Positions 27,782 to 34,533 of a DNA stretch of 34,533 nucleotides are shown here, piece by piece. A program made the position numbers and the translations under genes. Position 1 is the first letter of the stretch; every line of letters starts with the position of its first letter. The notes beneath the pieces are model-generated. The model made no database searches. It saw nothing but the letters and a program-made list of their open reading frames with translations, and was not told where the DNA came from. The DNA comes from a virus. The DNA lies in the IMG/VR virus record IMGVR_UViG_3300017917_002038, positions 1 to 34,533 of that record; one strand, given 5' to 3'.

Positions 27782-29550
27782 TGTTTAAAATTAAAACACT
27801 TGCTGTAAAGAATTTTATGAGCGTGGGTAATGCTACTCAGGCTGTTCAATTTGATCGTAAAGATTTAACTCTTGTACTAGGACAAAATTTGGACCTAGGC
27901 GGAGACGACACAGGAGCCAGGAATGGAACTGGCAAAACAACCATTATTAATGCACTAAGCTATGCTTTATACGGCGCCGCATTAACCAATATCAAGAAAG
28001 ACAATCTTATCAATAAAACAAATGGTAAGAACATGTTGGTTACTATTGAGTTCGAAAAGGATGGTATTGACTATCGGATCGAACGTGGTCGCAAGCCCAA
28101 CACCATGGCATTCTACGTGGGCGGCCAAGAGCAAGAGATCACCGACGAATCGCAAGGTGATAGCAGAGAAACACAAGCAGAGATTGAGCGTATGCTTGGT
28201 ATGAGCCACGACATGTTCAAACATATTGTGGCACTTAATACCTATACCGAACCGTTTCTTTCCTTAAAAGCCAATGAGCAGCGCACTATCATTGAACAGT
28301 TACTCGGCATTACTATGCTAAGTGACAAAGCTGATGCTCTTAAAGAGCAATTAAAAGCAACCAAGGATGCTATTACACAAGAAGAATACAGAATCAAAGC
28401 TGTAACTGATGCAAATGCCAGAATTCAAGAACAAATTGAAGCAACACGGCGTCGTCAAACATTGTGGAATACCAAACGTTTGAACGAAATAGTAGAGTTG
28501 GAGCGAGCATTAGGTGTTGTTGGCGACTTGGATATTGAAACAGAGCTTGCCAATCACAATGCCCTTGACGAATACAACGAAAAAGTCAAAGCAATTAAAG
28601 AAATCACCCGGTGGAAAATTGCTTGCGAATCCGAGCAAGTAAAACTACTTAAAACACTAGATAAACTCAAAAGCGAAATAGAAAAATTAGAGAAACACGA
28701 ATGTTATGCCTGCGGTCAGGCTATACACGATTCAAAATATGAAGAAGTGTTAACAGAAAAGCGTAACACATTAAAAGAAACTTCTTTACAGTATCTTGCC
28801 AATGACGAGCAATTAGGTTCGCATATCGGTGCGTTAGACCTGCTAGGCGAACCTGGACCTGTACCTACGGTGTTTTATGACAAGAAGGAAGATGCTATCA
28901 ATCATAAAAACACTGTAGCAAACTTACAGCAACAACTTGCTGCAAAACAAGCAGAAGCAGATCCTTATGGCGAGCAAATTCGAGAAATGGAAACACAAGC
29001 TCTTGAAGAAATTGACTATGATACAATCAATGAACTTACTAATGTCAAAGAGCATCAAGACTTCTTGCTTAAACTATTAACCAACAAAGATAGTTTTATT
29101 CGTAAAAGAATAATTGATCAAAATCTAAGCTATTTGAATTCTCGTTTGAGTCAGTATTTAGATAGAATTGGACTGCCGCATACTGTCAAGTTCAACAATG
29201 ATTTAACTGTAAGTATTGAAGAACTAGGTCGCGAATTAGACTTTGACAACTTGAGCAGGGGCGAGCGTAACAGATTGATTCTAAGTCTAAGTTGGGCTTT
29301 CCGTGATGTCTGGGAAAGTTTGTATCAACCTATTAACTTATTGTTCATCGACGAAGTCATTGATACTGGTATGGACAGTTCGGGCGTAGAAAACAGTTTG
29401 GCTATTCTTAAGAAGATGAGTAGAGAGGGTAACCGTAGTGTATGGCTAGTCAGTCATAAAGATGAGCTGGCTGGTCGAGTTAACAATGTCCTATCTGTTA
29501 TTAAAGAAAACGGATTTACTACCTACAACACCGATGTTGAAATATCCTAA
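27781..29550 (+). CDS. 46: Recombination nuclease ATPase subunit gp46 (Rad50/SbcC-like)
   Basis: A 589-aa protein, near T4 gp46 (560 aa). The N-terminal ABC half has Walker A GARNGTGKT (residues 45-53), followed by NALSYALYG. Two long charged coiled-coil arms flank the zinc hook CYACGQ (C308, C311). The C-terminal half has the ABC signature DNLSRGERNRLILSLS and Walker B INLLFIDEVIDTGMD, then WLVSHKDEL with the switch His. The complex uses ATP to gate the gp47 nuclease on DNA ends. An AGGAA ribosome site and the TAATG overlap with gp47 support the start. The last 17 bases overlap the next gene. Confidence 0.95.
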   Translation: MFKIKTLAVKNFMSVGNATQAVQFDRKDLTLVLGQNLDLGGDDTGARNGTGKTTIINALSYALYGAALTNIKKDNLINKTNGKNMLVTIEFEKDGIDYRIERGRKPNTMAFYVGGQEQEITDESQGDSRETQAEIERMLGMSHDMFKHIVALNTYTEPFLSLKANEQRTIIEQLLGITMLSDKADALKEQLKATKDAITQEEYRIKAVTDANARIQEQIEATRRRQTLWNTKRLNEIVELERALGVVGDLDIETELANHNALDEYNEKVKAIKEITRWKIACESEQVKLLKTLDKLKSEIEKLEKHECYACGQAIHDSKYEEVLTEKRNTLKETSLQYLANDEQLGSHIGALDLLGEPGPVPTVFYDKKEDAINHKNTVANLQQQLAAKQAEADPYGEQIREMETQALEEIDYDTINELTNVKEHQDFLLKLLTNKDSFIRKRIIDQNLSYLNSRLSQYLDRIGLPHTVKFNNDLTVSIEELGRELDFDNLSRGERNRLILSLSWAFRDVWESLYQPINLLFIDEVIDTGMDSSGVENSLAILKKMSREGNRSVWLVSHKDELAGRVNNVLSVIKENGFTTYNTDVEIS

Positions 29551-30430
29551 AGTACTTCATTTAGAAGTAACAGATGTGTGCCAAGCTGCATGCCCACAAT
29601 GCGGCCGCGAAGTTGATCCTGCATTTGATAAAAAGCAAAAACATCACCTTACTGTTGAACAACTTAAATCTATGTTTAGCGAAGATTTTATTCGCAATCT
29701 AGATAAAATGTTTATGTGCGGTAACTACGGCGATCCTGCCGCAAGCCCGCACACCATTGAAATTTTTAAATATTTTAGAAGTATTAATCCTAATTTAACA
29801 TTGGGGATGAATACCAATGGTGCTATTAATAACAAAGATTGGTGGATTAAATTAGCCAATGTTTTAACTGGTCCCACAGATTTTGTTGTGTTTAGCATTG
29901 ACGGATTAGAAGATACCAATCACATTTATAGAAAAAATGTAGTTTGGGCCAAGCTAATAGAAAATGCTGCGGCATTTATTAATGCCGGGGGTCCTGCACA
30001 GTGGGAAATGCTGATTTACGAACACAACCAGCATCAGGTTAATGCTGCTGAAGAGTTAGCACGTTCAATGGGATTTTTTTGGTTTAGGACCAAAGTTAGC
30101 AAAAGATTTACCACTGCGCCGATTACTTTCTTAAATCCGCCTAAAAATTACAATCTACCAAACGTTAAAAAATTGCAAAAAATTGACTGTCATGCTCTCA
30201 ATGAGCAAAGTGTTTATGTATCGGCAACCGGTCGATTACTTCCATGTTGTTGGTTTGGTGCCGAAGTGTTTTCTCTAGACGATCATGCAGAGCAATTGCT
30301 ATCGGACTGGAATAAAATTCCAACAAGTTGGGATTCAAACCCGCATCGTATTTGCACTAATACATGCGGACTTGACGAAAGCGGCACAAGTTTTTCAAAG
30401 CAATGGCAAATACAAAAACAACTAAAATGA
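29534..30430 (+). CDS. Radical SAM protein with Twitch-type C-terminal cluster (first paralogue)
   Basis: A 298-aa protein. I chose the ATG at 29534 because it begins immediately before the first strand (KVLHLEVTDVCQAACPQC); an in-frame ATG at 29462 would overlap gp46 by 89 bases. CxxxCxxC (C16, C20, C23) binds the 4Fe-4S cluster that cleaves S-adenosylmethionine, and CGNYGDP supplies the GGE-like SAM-binding loop. The C-terminal part has C219-x13-G-x4-C238, exactly the CX9-15GX4C pattern of Twitch/SPASM domains, followed by CTNTC (C274, C278), enough for one auxiliary cluster. SIDGLEDTNHIYRKNV is shared almost word for word with the paralogue at 32440-33555. The substrate is unknown. The ribosome site is weak, and translation is probably coupled to gp46. 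Confidence 0.85.
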   Translation: MLKYPKVLHLEVTDVCQAACPQCGREVDPAFDKKQKHHLTVEQLKSMFSEDFIRNLDKMFMCGNYGDPAASPHTIEIFKYFRSINPNLTLGMNTNGAINNKDWWIKLANVLTGPTDFVVFSIDGLEDTNHIYRKNVVWAKLIENAAAFINAGGPAQWEMLIYEHNQHQVNAAEELARSMGFFWFRTKVSKRFTTAPITFLNPPKNYNLPNVKKLQKIDCHALNEQSVYVSATGRLLPCCWFGAEVFSLDDHAEQLLSDWNKIPTSWDSNPHRICTNTCGLDESGTSFSKQWQIQKQLK

Positions 30431-31923
30431 AAAAAGATATTGTGATTTTAAGTGTTCCACGTATTGCTCCTGTACGTCCAAGTTCTGCTCCTGCTATGCT
30501 CAAAGCCATGTGCAGCCAAGCAGGCAAGGATAGTCAAGTGCTTGATTTAAATCACGATTTTTTTATTAATTTTTCAAAAACGCATTCGTTAGTTGCCAAA
30601 GAAGTAGATGACTACTTTATTCAATTTAACTTGCAACTTAACGAAACAGCAAAGGAAGAATACCATCAATGGATACAATCATGGATTGAAAAAGTACTAA
30701 GCTATACACCGGACATTGTGGCTATCAGTGTGTTTAGTTGGCAAAGTCAACGATTTGTATTAGATTTATTAGAACGTCTAAGACCGGTCTACGATGGGAC
30801 AATTATCGTCGGAGGACAAGGCTTAGTTGATAGCCAAAACATGAGCAGTCACTGGACTTCCCCTACTTATGCGCAAGCCTTATTAGATAAAGGATTAATC
30901 AATTACTATCTTAAAGGGGAATCCGAAGAAACATTTCCACGTTTTTTATCAGGCGAAAGAAATTTGCCAGGTCTCAATAACAGCGAAAATGTTGTATTAG
31001 AAGATCTAAATACAGCTCCGTTAATGGACTTTAGTGATGTTGATGTAAACAATTACCAAAACGGTTACGAAGGCGGTGTACTTCCGGTTGAGTCTTGTAG
31101 GGGTTGTGTGCGCAGTTGTGCTTTTTGTGAAATGAGTTCTGAGCACGGTTATTATAGACGCAAGAGCGGCGACTTGCTGGCGAAAGAAATTATTCACTAT
31201 CACACAACAACTGGTGCCAGACATTTTTATTTTCATGACGATTTGATTAATGGAAATTTAAAAGATTTTAATCAATTTCTCGATTGTATAATTGCCTACT
31301 ATAAAGAAAACAATTTACCTAATAGGTATTTTACTTTTAGCGGCTATTGGATTATCAGATCTGAAAAGCAGTTCAACATGGCTGCATTTGAACGTTTTTA
31401 CCAAGCTGGCGGAGAGACCCTAGTTACCGGAGTAGAAACTGGCAGCGATCGTTTACGTAAAATTATGCGCAAAGGCTTTACAAACAAGGATTTAGAATTT
31501 AATCTAGAGTGCATAAGTCGTTTAAAAATGAAGTTTTATTTCATGCTTATTGCTGGGTTACCCGGAGAACGTTTGGAAGATTTTAACGAAACATTGCATG
31601 CATTAACTAAATGGCAAAAATACGTAGCAACAGGTGCAATTATTGGAATTAATTTAGGAACTACTGCTACTATCGAACCCGGTACAGACATTTACAATAA
31701 CTATCAAAAATATAATCTAGTAGGACTCAAGGGCAAGAGACCGTTTGGTATCAACTGGATGTGTACTGAAACTCCAGAATTAGATTACAAAGAGCGTGTG
31801 CGTAGACGAGTCGCCTTGCAAGAACATGTATTAAACTTAAAGTACCCTCTTTGGAAAGGCGACGACCATTTACGTATTATCATTGACAAGTACAAAGAAA
31901 ATATTGAAGTATGGGAAGAATAA
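30427..31923 (+). CDS. Radical SAM protein with N-terminal cobalamin-binding-like domain
   Basis: A 498-aa protein from the ATG at 30427, which overlaps the previous stop as ATGA; an in-frame ATG at 30403 is the alternative. Residues 1-150 look like a B12-binding Rossmann domain (VRPSSAPAMLKAM, VLDLNHDFF, PDIVAISVFSWQSQR, IIVGGQG), although the classical DxHxxG is absent, as in many class B radical SAM enzymes. The segment YLKGESEETFPRFLSG is typical of the linker. The radical SAM core has CxxxCxxC at C227, C231 and C234, then TGVETGSDRLRKIMRKGFT and LIAGLPGERLEDF. Members of this type methylate or rearrange unactivated carbons or build cofactors; nothing here identifies the substrate. No sign of truncation. 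Confidence 0.85.
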   Translation: MKKDIVILSVPRIAPVRPSSAPAMLKAMCSQAGKDSQVLDLNHDFFINFSKTHSLVAKEVDDYFIQFNLQLNETAKEEYHQWIQSWIEKVLSYTPDIVAISVFSWQSQRFVLDLLERLRPVYDGTIIVGGQGLVDSQNMSSHWTSPTYAQALLDKGLINYYLKGESEETFPRFLSGERNLPGLNNSENVVLEDLNTAPLMDFSDVDVNNYQNGYEGGVLPVESCRGCVRSCAFCEMSSEHGYYRRKSGDLLAKEIIHYHTTTGARHFYFHDDLINGNLKDFNQFLDCIIAYYKENNLPNRYFTFSGYWIIRSEKQFNMAAFERFYQAGGETLVTGVETGSDRLRKIMRKGFTNKDLEFNLECISRLKMKFYFMLIAGLPGERLEDFNETLHALTKWQKYVATGAIIGINLGTTATIEPGTDIYNNYQKYNLVGLKGKRPFGINWMCTETPELDYKERVRRRVALQEHVLNLKYPLWKGDDHLRIIIDKYKENIEVWEE

Positions 31924-32447
31924 TGCAAGTTAGTATAGATTTTGAATATGTTGATAAATTTGGTTGTCCTCAAATTGCAGTCCTAGTGGACGATCAAGTA
32001 TTATATAGTGGCAATGTACAACGTAATGTAACTGTAAATTGCAGTATCAAAGACGGACGTCATCATCTTAAAATAGTACACAGCGAAAAGAAAATTGATG
32101 ATTATGACGACTTGCACGACAGACATGTTGTAATAAAGAAAATAATGTTCGATGGTGTGGACTTAGATCAAACCATGTATTGCCCATTAACCCATCGTGG
32201 ACGATTTTATCCTGAGTATGAAGAAAGTTATATTGTAACTTGCAAAGAACAAGGAGTGGAGTTACCTGAGTATATTAGCCCTAATCATTATTTAGGACAC
32301 AATGGTACTTGGATTTTAGCCTTCGAATCTCCTGCTTACACCTGGATTATACAAGAACAGAAGCCCAGCGGAATCAATTTAGAAGATACTATATTTTCTA
32401 CTGGTAACGAAACCCTTAACGAAGTTAAATCATTTTTTAATGTTTGA
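31923..32447 (+). CDS. Small protein of unknown function within the radical SAM cassette
   Basis: A 174-aa protein from the ATG at 31923, overlapping the previous stop (TAATG), with GGGAAG a few bases upstream. I do not recognise a named family. Alternating hydrophobic strands (VSIDFEYVDKFG, QIAVLVDDQVLYSG, HHLKIVHSEKK, HVVIKKIMFDGVDLDQ) predict an all-beta sandwich, and the middle contains YCPLTHRGRFYPEYEESYIV. There is no signal peptide or membrane segment, and no cysteine motif beyond scattered Cys. From memory, similar small beta proteins occur in large phages, some with carbohydrate-binding-like folds. Its place between two radical SAM genes suggests it is a substrate carrier, partner or recognition module for them; that is inference. 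Confidence 0.6.
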   Translation: MQVSIDFEYVDKFGCPQIAVLVDDQVLYSGNVQRNVTVNCSIKDGRHHLKIVHSEKKIDDYDDLHDRHVVIKKIMFDGVDLDQTMYCPLTHRGRFYPEYEESYIVTCKEQGVELPEYISPNHYLGHNGTWILAFESPAYTWIIQEQKPSGINLEDTIFSTGNETLNEVKSFFNV

Positions 32448-33555
32448 TTACAAAAAAATAGACGAATATCAACTGGAAATTACAACTTATTGTAATGCTG
32501 CCTGTCCTCAATGTCCAAGAAACATACAAGGTTCAGGATTAAATCCTTACATGCCCTTGATTCATTTAGATCGTGAGACTATTGATGCAGCATTCAGTGT
32601 TGATCATTGTAGGCAACTGAGACAAATATTTTTCTGTGGCAGTTACGGTGATCCCATTATGCATCCGGATTTTCTTGATATACTTCAAGACTTTAGGCGC
32701 AAAAACCCAACTCTGTGGTTATACATTCATACCAACGGTGGTGTACACGACGAACGTTATTGGGAAGAAATTGCTACCATAATGAACGGTTACGGCCAAA
32801 TTGATTTTGGCTTTGACGGCTTAGAAGATACTTTACATCTGTACCGTCGTAACGTAAAATACACAGTTGCAATGCGTAATGCTCGAGGTTTCATTCGTGC
32901 TGGTGGTAGAGCGCAATGGAACTATATTGTTTTTAAACATAACGAGCATCAAGTTGAACAAGCAAGACAGCTGAGTAAAGAATACGGTTTCTTCAATTTT
33001 TTGCCAAGAAAGACCGGACGCTTTTATAATCACGAAAGCGAAACTGCTTATTTGACTTGGCCAGTGCTAGATAAAAAAGGTAATGTAGAATATCACTTAG
33101 AGCAGCCAACTAACAACGAATGGTGTAATCCTAGCGTACAAAAAGTTGAAATTATTAAAAAGATGCACGGCAGTTTTCGCAAGTACCTAGAACAGACTCC
33201 AATTAAGTGTGATGCATTATTAGGAAACAAAGTTGTTATTGCAGCTACAGGATTGGTCTTACCGTGTAATTTCTTCGAACATAACTTATACGATGCTAGA
33301 TTTCACAAAGCCGGATATATGCCCGAAGCAAATGCTGCTAGTTTTATCAATGGTAGAAATCAGGTTCAAGAATTAGTAAGAACATTTGCAGATGAATTAA
33401 ACATAAAAACTCACAGATTAGAACATGTTTTTCAATCAGACTTTTGGAGAGCATTAGTTCTTGGATGGTCTGGTACAGGAAAGATTATGGAATGTGCAAT
33501 GACTTGTGGAGAAAAATTTACCAAGGTATGGGATCAAGGAGGATCCATTAGATGA
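32440..33555 (+). CDS. Radical SAM protein with Twitch-type C-terminal cluster (second paralogue)
   Basis: A 371-aa protein overlapping the end of the 174-aa gene by eight bases. LEITTYCNAACPQCPRN gives CxxxCxxC at C18, C22 and C25, and CGSYGDP is the SAM-binding loop. The C-terminal half has C257-x13-G-x4-C276 and CAMTC (C352, C356), the same auxiliary-cluster pattern and spacing as the protein at 29534-30430. The two also share FDGLEDTLHLYRRNV versus SIDGLEDTNHIYRKNV and HNEHQVEQA versus HNQHQVNAA, so they are paralogues. This copy is about 70 residues longer, mainly through extra segments before C257 and between C276 and C352. Both catalytic and auxiliary cysteines are intact, so both copies should be active. 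Substrate unknown. Confidence 0.85.
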   Translation: MFDYKKIDEYQLEITTYCNAACPQCPRNIQGSGLNPYMPLIHLDRETIDAAFSVDHCRQLRQIFFCGSYGDPIMHPDFLDILQDFRRKNPTLWLYIHTNGGVHDERYWEEIATIMNGYGQIDFGFDGLEDTLHLYRRNVKYTVAMRNARGFIRAGGRAQWNYIVFKHNEHQVEQARQLSKEYGFFNFLPRKTGRFYNHESETAYLTWPVLDKKGNVEYHLEQPTNNEWCNPSVQKVEIIKKMHGSFRKYLEQTPIKCDALLGNKVVIAATGLVLPCNFFEHNLYDARFHKAGYMPEANAASFINGRNQVQELVRTFADELNIKTHRLEHVFQSDFWRALVLGWSGTGKIMECAMTCGEKFTKVWDQGGSIR

Positions 33556-34136
33556 AAGTTTTAGTCACAGGCGGTAACAGAGGGCTAGGTAAACACCTAG
33601 TTGAAACATTTAACGGTGTCAGTATTAGTCGCACAAACGGCATTGACATCACAAAAGACTATGCGGCTATTGCTAATATGAGCTTAGAGTACGATGTGTT
33701 TATTAATAACGCTTTTGACGGGCCGCCCCAGGAAGAGTGGGCCAATTTTGGACAAGTACATGTGTTAGAAGCTGTGTATGACGCATGGAGTAAACACAAC
33801 AAGCAAGGATATATTTTTAATATTGGTAGCACAGGCGAAAAGCATGTTGTTGCCCGAGAACCCAGCTTTGAAACATATCGTATAGCAAAAGCAGCGTTGG
33901 CACACGCAAGCAAACAATGCACTGCCTCGTTTAAAGCAAATCTAGTACCATTCAAAACTACACTGGTTACACTGGATCGTTTAGATACGGAACTTAGTAG
34001 AAGTCGCCCGACGTGGACAGGGAATGGTATTAACTTAAACGAAGTATCAAATTTTATAAAATATGCCAAAACTTTAGGTAACAATACCTGTATAGATGAA
34101 ATAACATTTTATTGTAACCTTGACTATAAGGCATAA
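33552..34136 (+). CDS. Short-chain dehydrogenase/reductase (SDR)
   Basis: A 194-aa protein coupled to the previous gene (ATGA overlap) and preceded by a near-consensus AAGGAGGA ribosome site, the strongest in the cassette. It has the NAD(P)-binding TGGNRGLG (residues 6-13), the structural NNA (52-54), a catalytic Ser in NIGSTG (S93) and YRIAK (Y109, K113). It is therefore a complete classical SDR active site in a protein shorter than the usual 250 aa; the C-terminal substrate loop is reduced. It probably oxidises or reduces a hydroxyl or keto group on the same unknown substrate as the radical SAM enzymes, as inferred from the operon. Confidence 0.88.
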   Translation: MKVLVTGGNRGLGKHLVETFNGVSISRTNGIDITKDYAAIANMSLEYDVFINNAFDGPPQEEWANFGQVHVLEAVYDAWSKHNKQGYIFNIGSTGEKHVVAREPSFETYRIAKAALAHASKQCTASFKANLVPFKTTLVTLDRLDTELSRSRPTWTGNGINLNEVSNFIKYAKTLGNNTCIDEITFYCNLDYKA

Positions 34137-34146
34137 TTAATGCTGT

Positions 34147-34533
34147 ATGTCATGGCTATTCGAATCCACTCTTGTGGAATCACTTCCCGAAGATTGCGTG
34201 GGATTTGTGTATTTGATAACAAATACAGTCTCTGGGCGCAAGTACATAGGAAAAAAACTAGCCAAATTTTCAAAAACTACAGTAAAAACGGTAAAACTTA
34301 AAAACGGCACTAAGAAAAAAAAGAAGATCAGAAGCAAAATAGACTCAGATTGGCAAGATTATTATGGCTCAAACGACGAACTCAAAAAAGACATACAAAC
34401 ACTAGGCCCAGAAAAATTTACTAGAGAAATACTTTTTTACTGCAAATCAAAAGCTGAATGTTCATATATTGAAGCAAGAGAACAATTCCGACACCAAGTC
34501 TTAGAATCAGATGATTATTATAACGGACATATA
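34147..34533 (+). CDS. GIY-YIG nuclease, SegE-like, cut by window end
   Basis: An open frame from the ATG at 34147 to the right edge (129 codons, no stop). The N-terminal motif GFVYLITNTVSGRKYIGKKL is the GIY-YIG core in its VYL...YIG form. It is followed by a lysine-rich loop, DWQDYYGSNDELKKDI, FTREILFYCKSKAECSYIEA and YYNGHI at the edge, an order typical of the phage SegE-type family, where the final YYNG lies close to the C-terminus; little is probably missing. These are freestanding homing-type endonucleases, or DNA-cleaving proteins of unknown role, common as isolated genes in T4-like genomes. An ATG at 34140 is out of frame with the domain and was not used. Confidence 0.82.
   Translation, partial: MSWLFESTLVESLPEDCVGFVYLITNTVSGRKYIGKKLAKFSKTTVKTVKLKNGTKKKKKIRSKIDSDWQDYYGSNDELKKDIQTLGPEKFTREILFYCKSKAECSYIEAREQFRHQVLESDDYYNGHI

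Noticed and set aside
29534-33555. 7-deazaguanine (queuosine-type) DNA modification pathway
   Set aside because: Radical SAM genes in phages can be QueE, but these have Twitch or B12 domains, and no FolE, QueD, QueC or transglycosylase gene is in the window.
33659-34084. 141-aa minus-strand frame opposite the SDR gene
   Set aside because: The plus strand encodes a complete SDR with all motifs and a strong ribosome site; the antisense frame has no domain or upstream signal.
25775-34533. Defence or anti-defence island
   Set aside because: No recognisable toxin-antitoxin, methyltransferase, nuclease-ATPase defence pair or anti-CRISPR was seen; gp46/gp47 are core recombination genes and the remainder is a metabolic-type cassette.
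1-34533. tRNA genes or CRISPR arrays
   Set aside because: The only gaps longer than 30 bp (18794-18840, 25776-25838, 26724-26761) are too short for a tRNA and have no clover-leaf; no evenly spaced repeats were seen.

Overview
This AT-rich window looks like part of the genome of a T4-like contractile-tailed bacteriophage (myovirus). The gene content is typical of large marine or aquatic T4-like phages, but the host cannot be read from the sequence. The evidence is a run of T4-type baseplate genes in their usual neighbourhood (gp53-like, gp5-like, gp25, gp6), the late sigma factor gp55, and the gp47/gp46 recombination nuclease. I saw no cellular genes, tRNA, rRNA, integrase, insertion sequence or CRISPR array. 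Coding density is near total, with most junctions being TAATG or ATGA overlaps.

Layout: the window is two divergent transcription units meeting at about 25776-25838. Everything to the left (25775 down to 1) is on the minus strand and encodes the virion tail and baseplate. In transcription order: a tube-cap/baseplate candidate (338 aa), gp53-like wedge protein (101 aa), a large hub candidate (875 aa, GTG start), a gp5-like spike without a visible lysozyme domain (494 aa), a 369-aa tail protein, gp25 (126 aa), an enlarged gp6 (1151 aa), a 4234-aa giant protein, a 234-aa structural protein, a coiled-coil tail fibre (371 aa) and a glycine-rich fibre/adhesin cut by the window start. AATAAATA octamers, like the T4/cyanophage late promoter, lie on the minus strand just upstream of the first gene, of gp25 and of gp6.

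Everything to the right (25839 to the end) is on the plus strand: gp55, which should drive the late promoters just described; gp47 and gp46; then a tightly coupled accessory cassette of three radical SAM enzymes (two Twitch-type paralogues flanking a cobalamin-domain type and an unknown 174-aa protein) and a short-chain dehydrogenase; then a SegE-like GIY-YIG nuclease cut by the window end.

The two most interesting things are (1) the giant baseplate-region protein, which takes up over a third of the window and contains a seven-bladed integrin-like FG-GAP propeller with extra domains inserted between blades, and (2) the radical SAM/SDR cassette, a probable small biosynthetic or modification pathway of unknown substrate placed behind the recombination genes.
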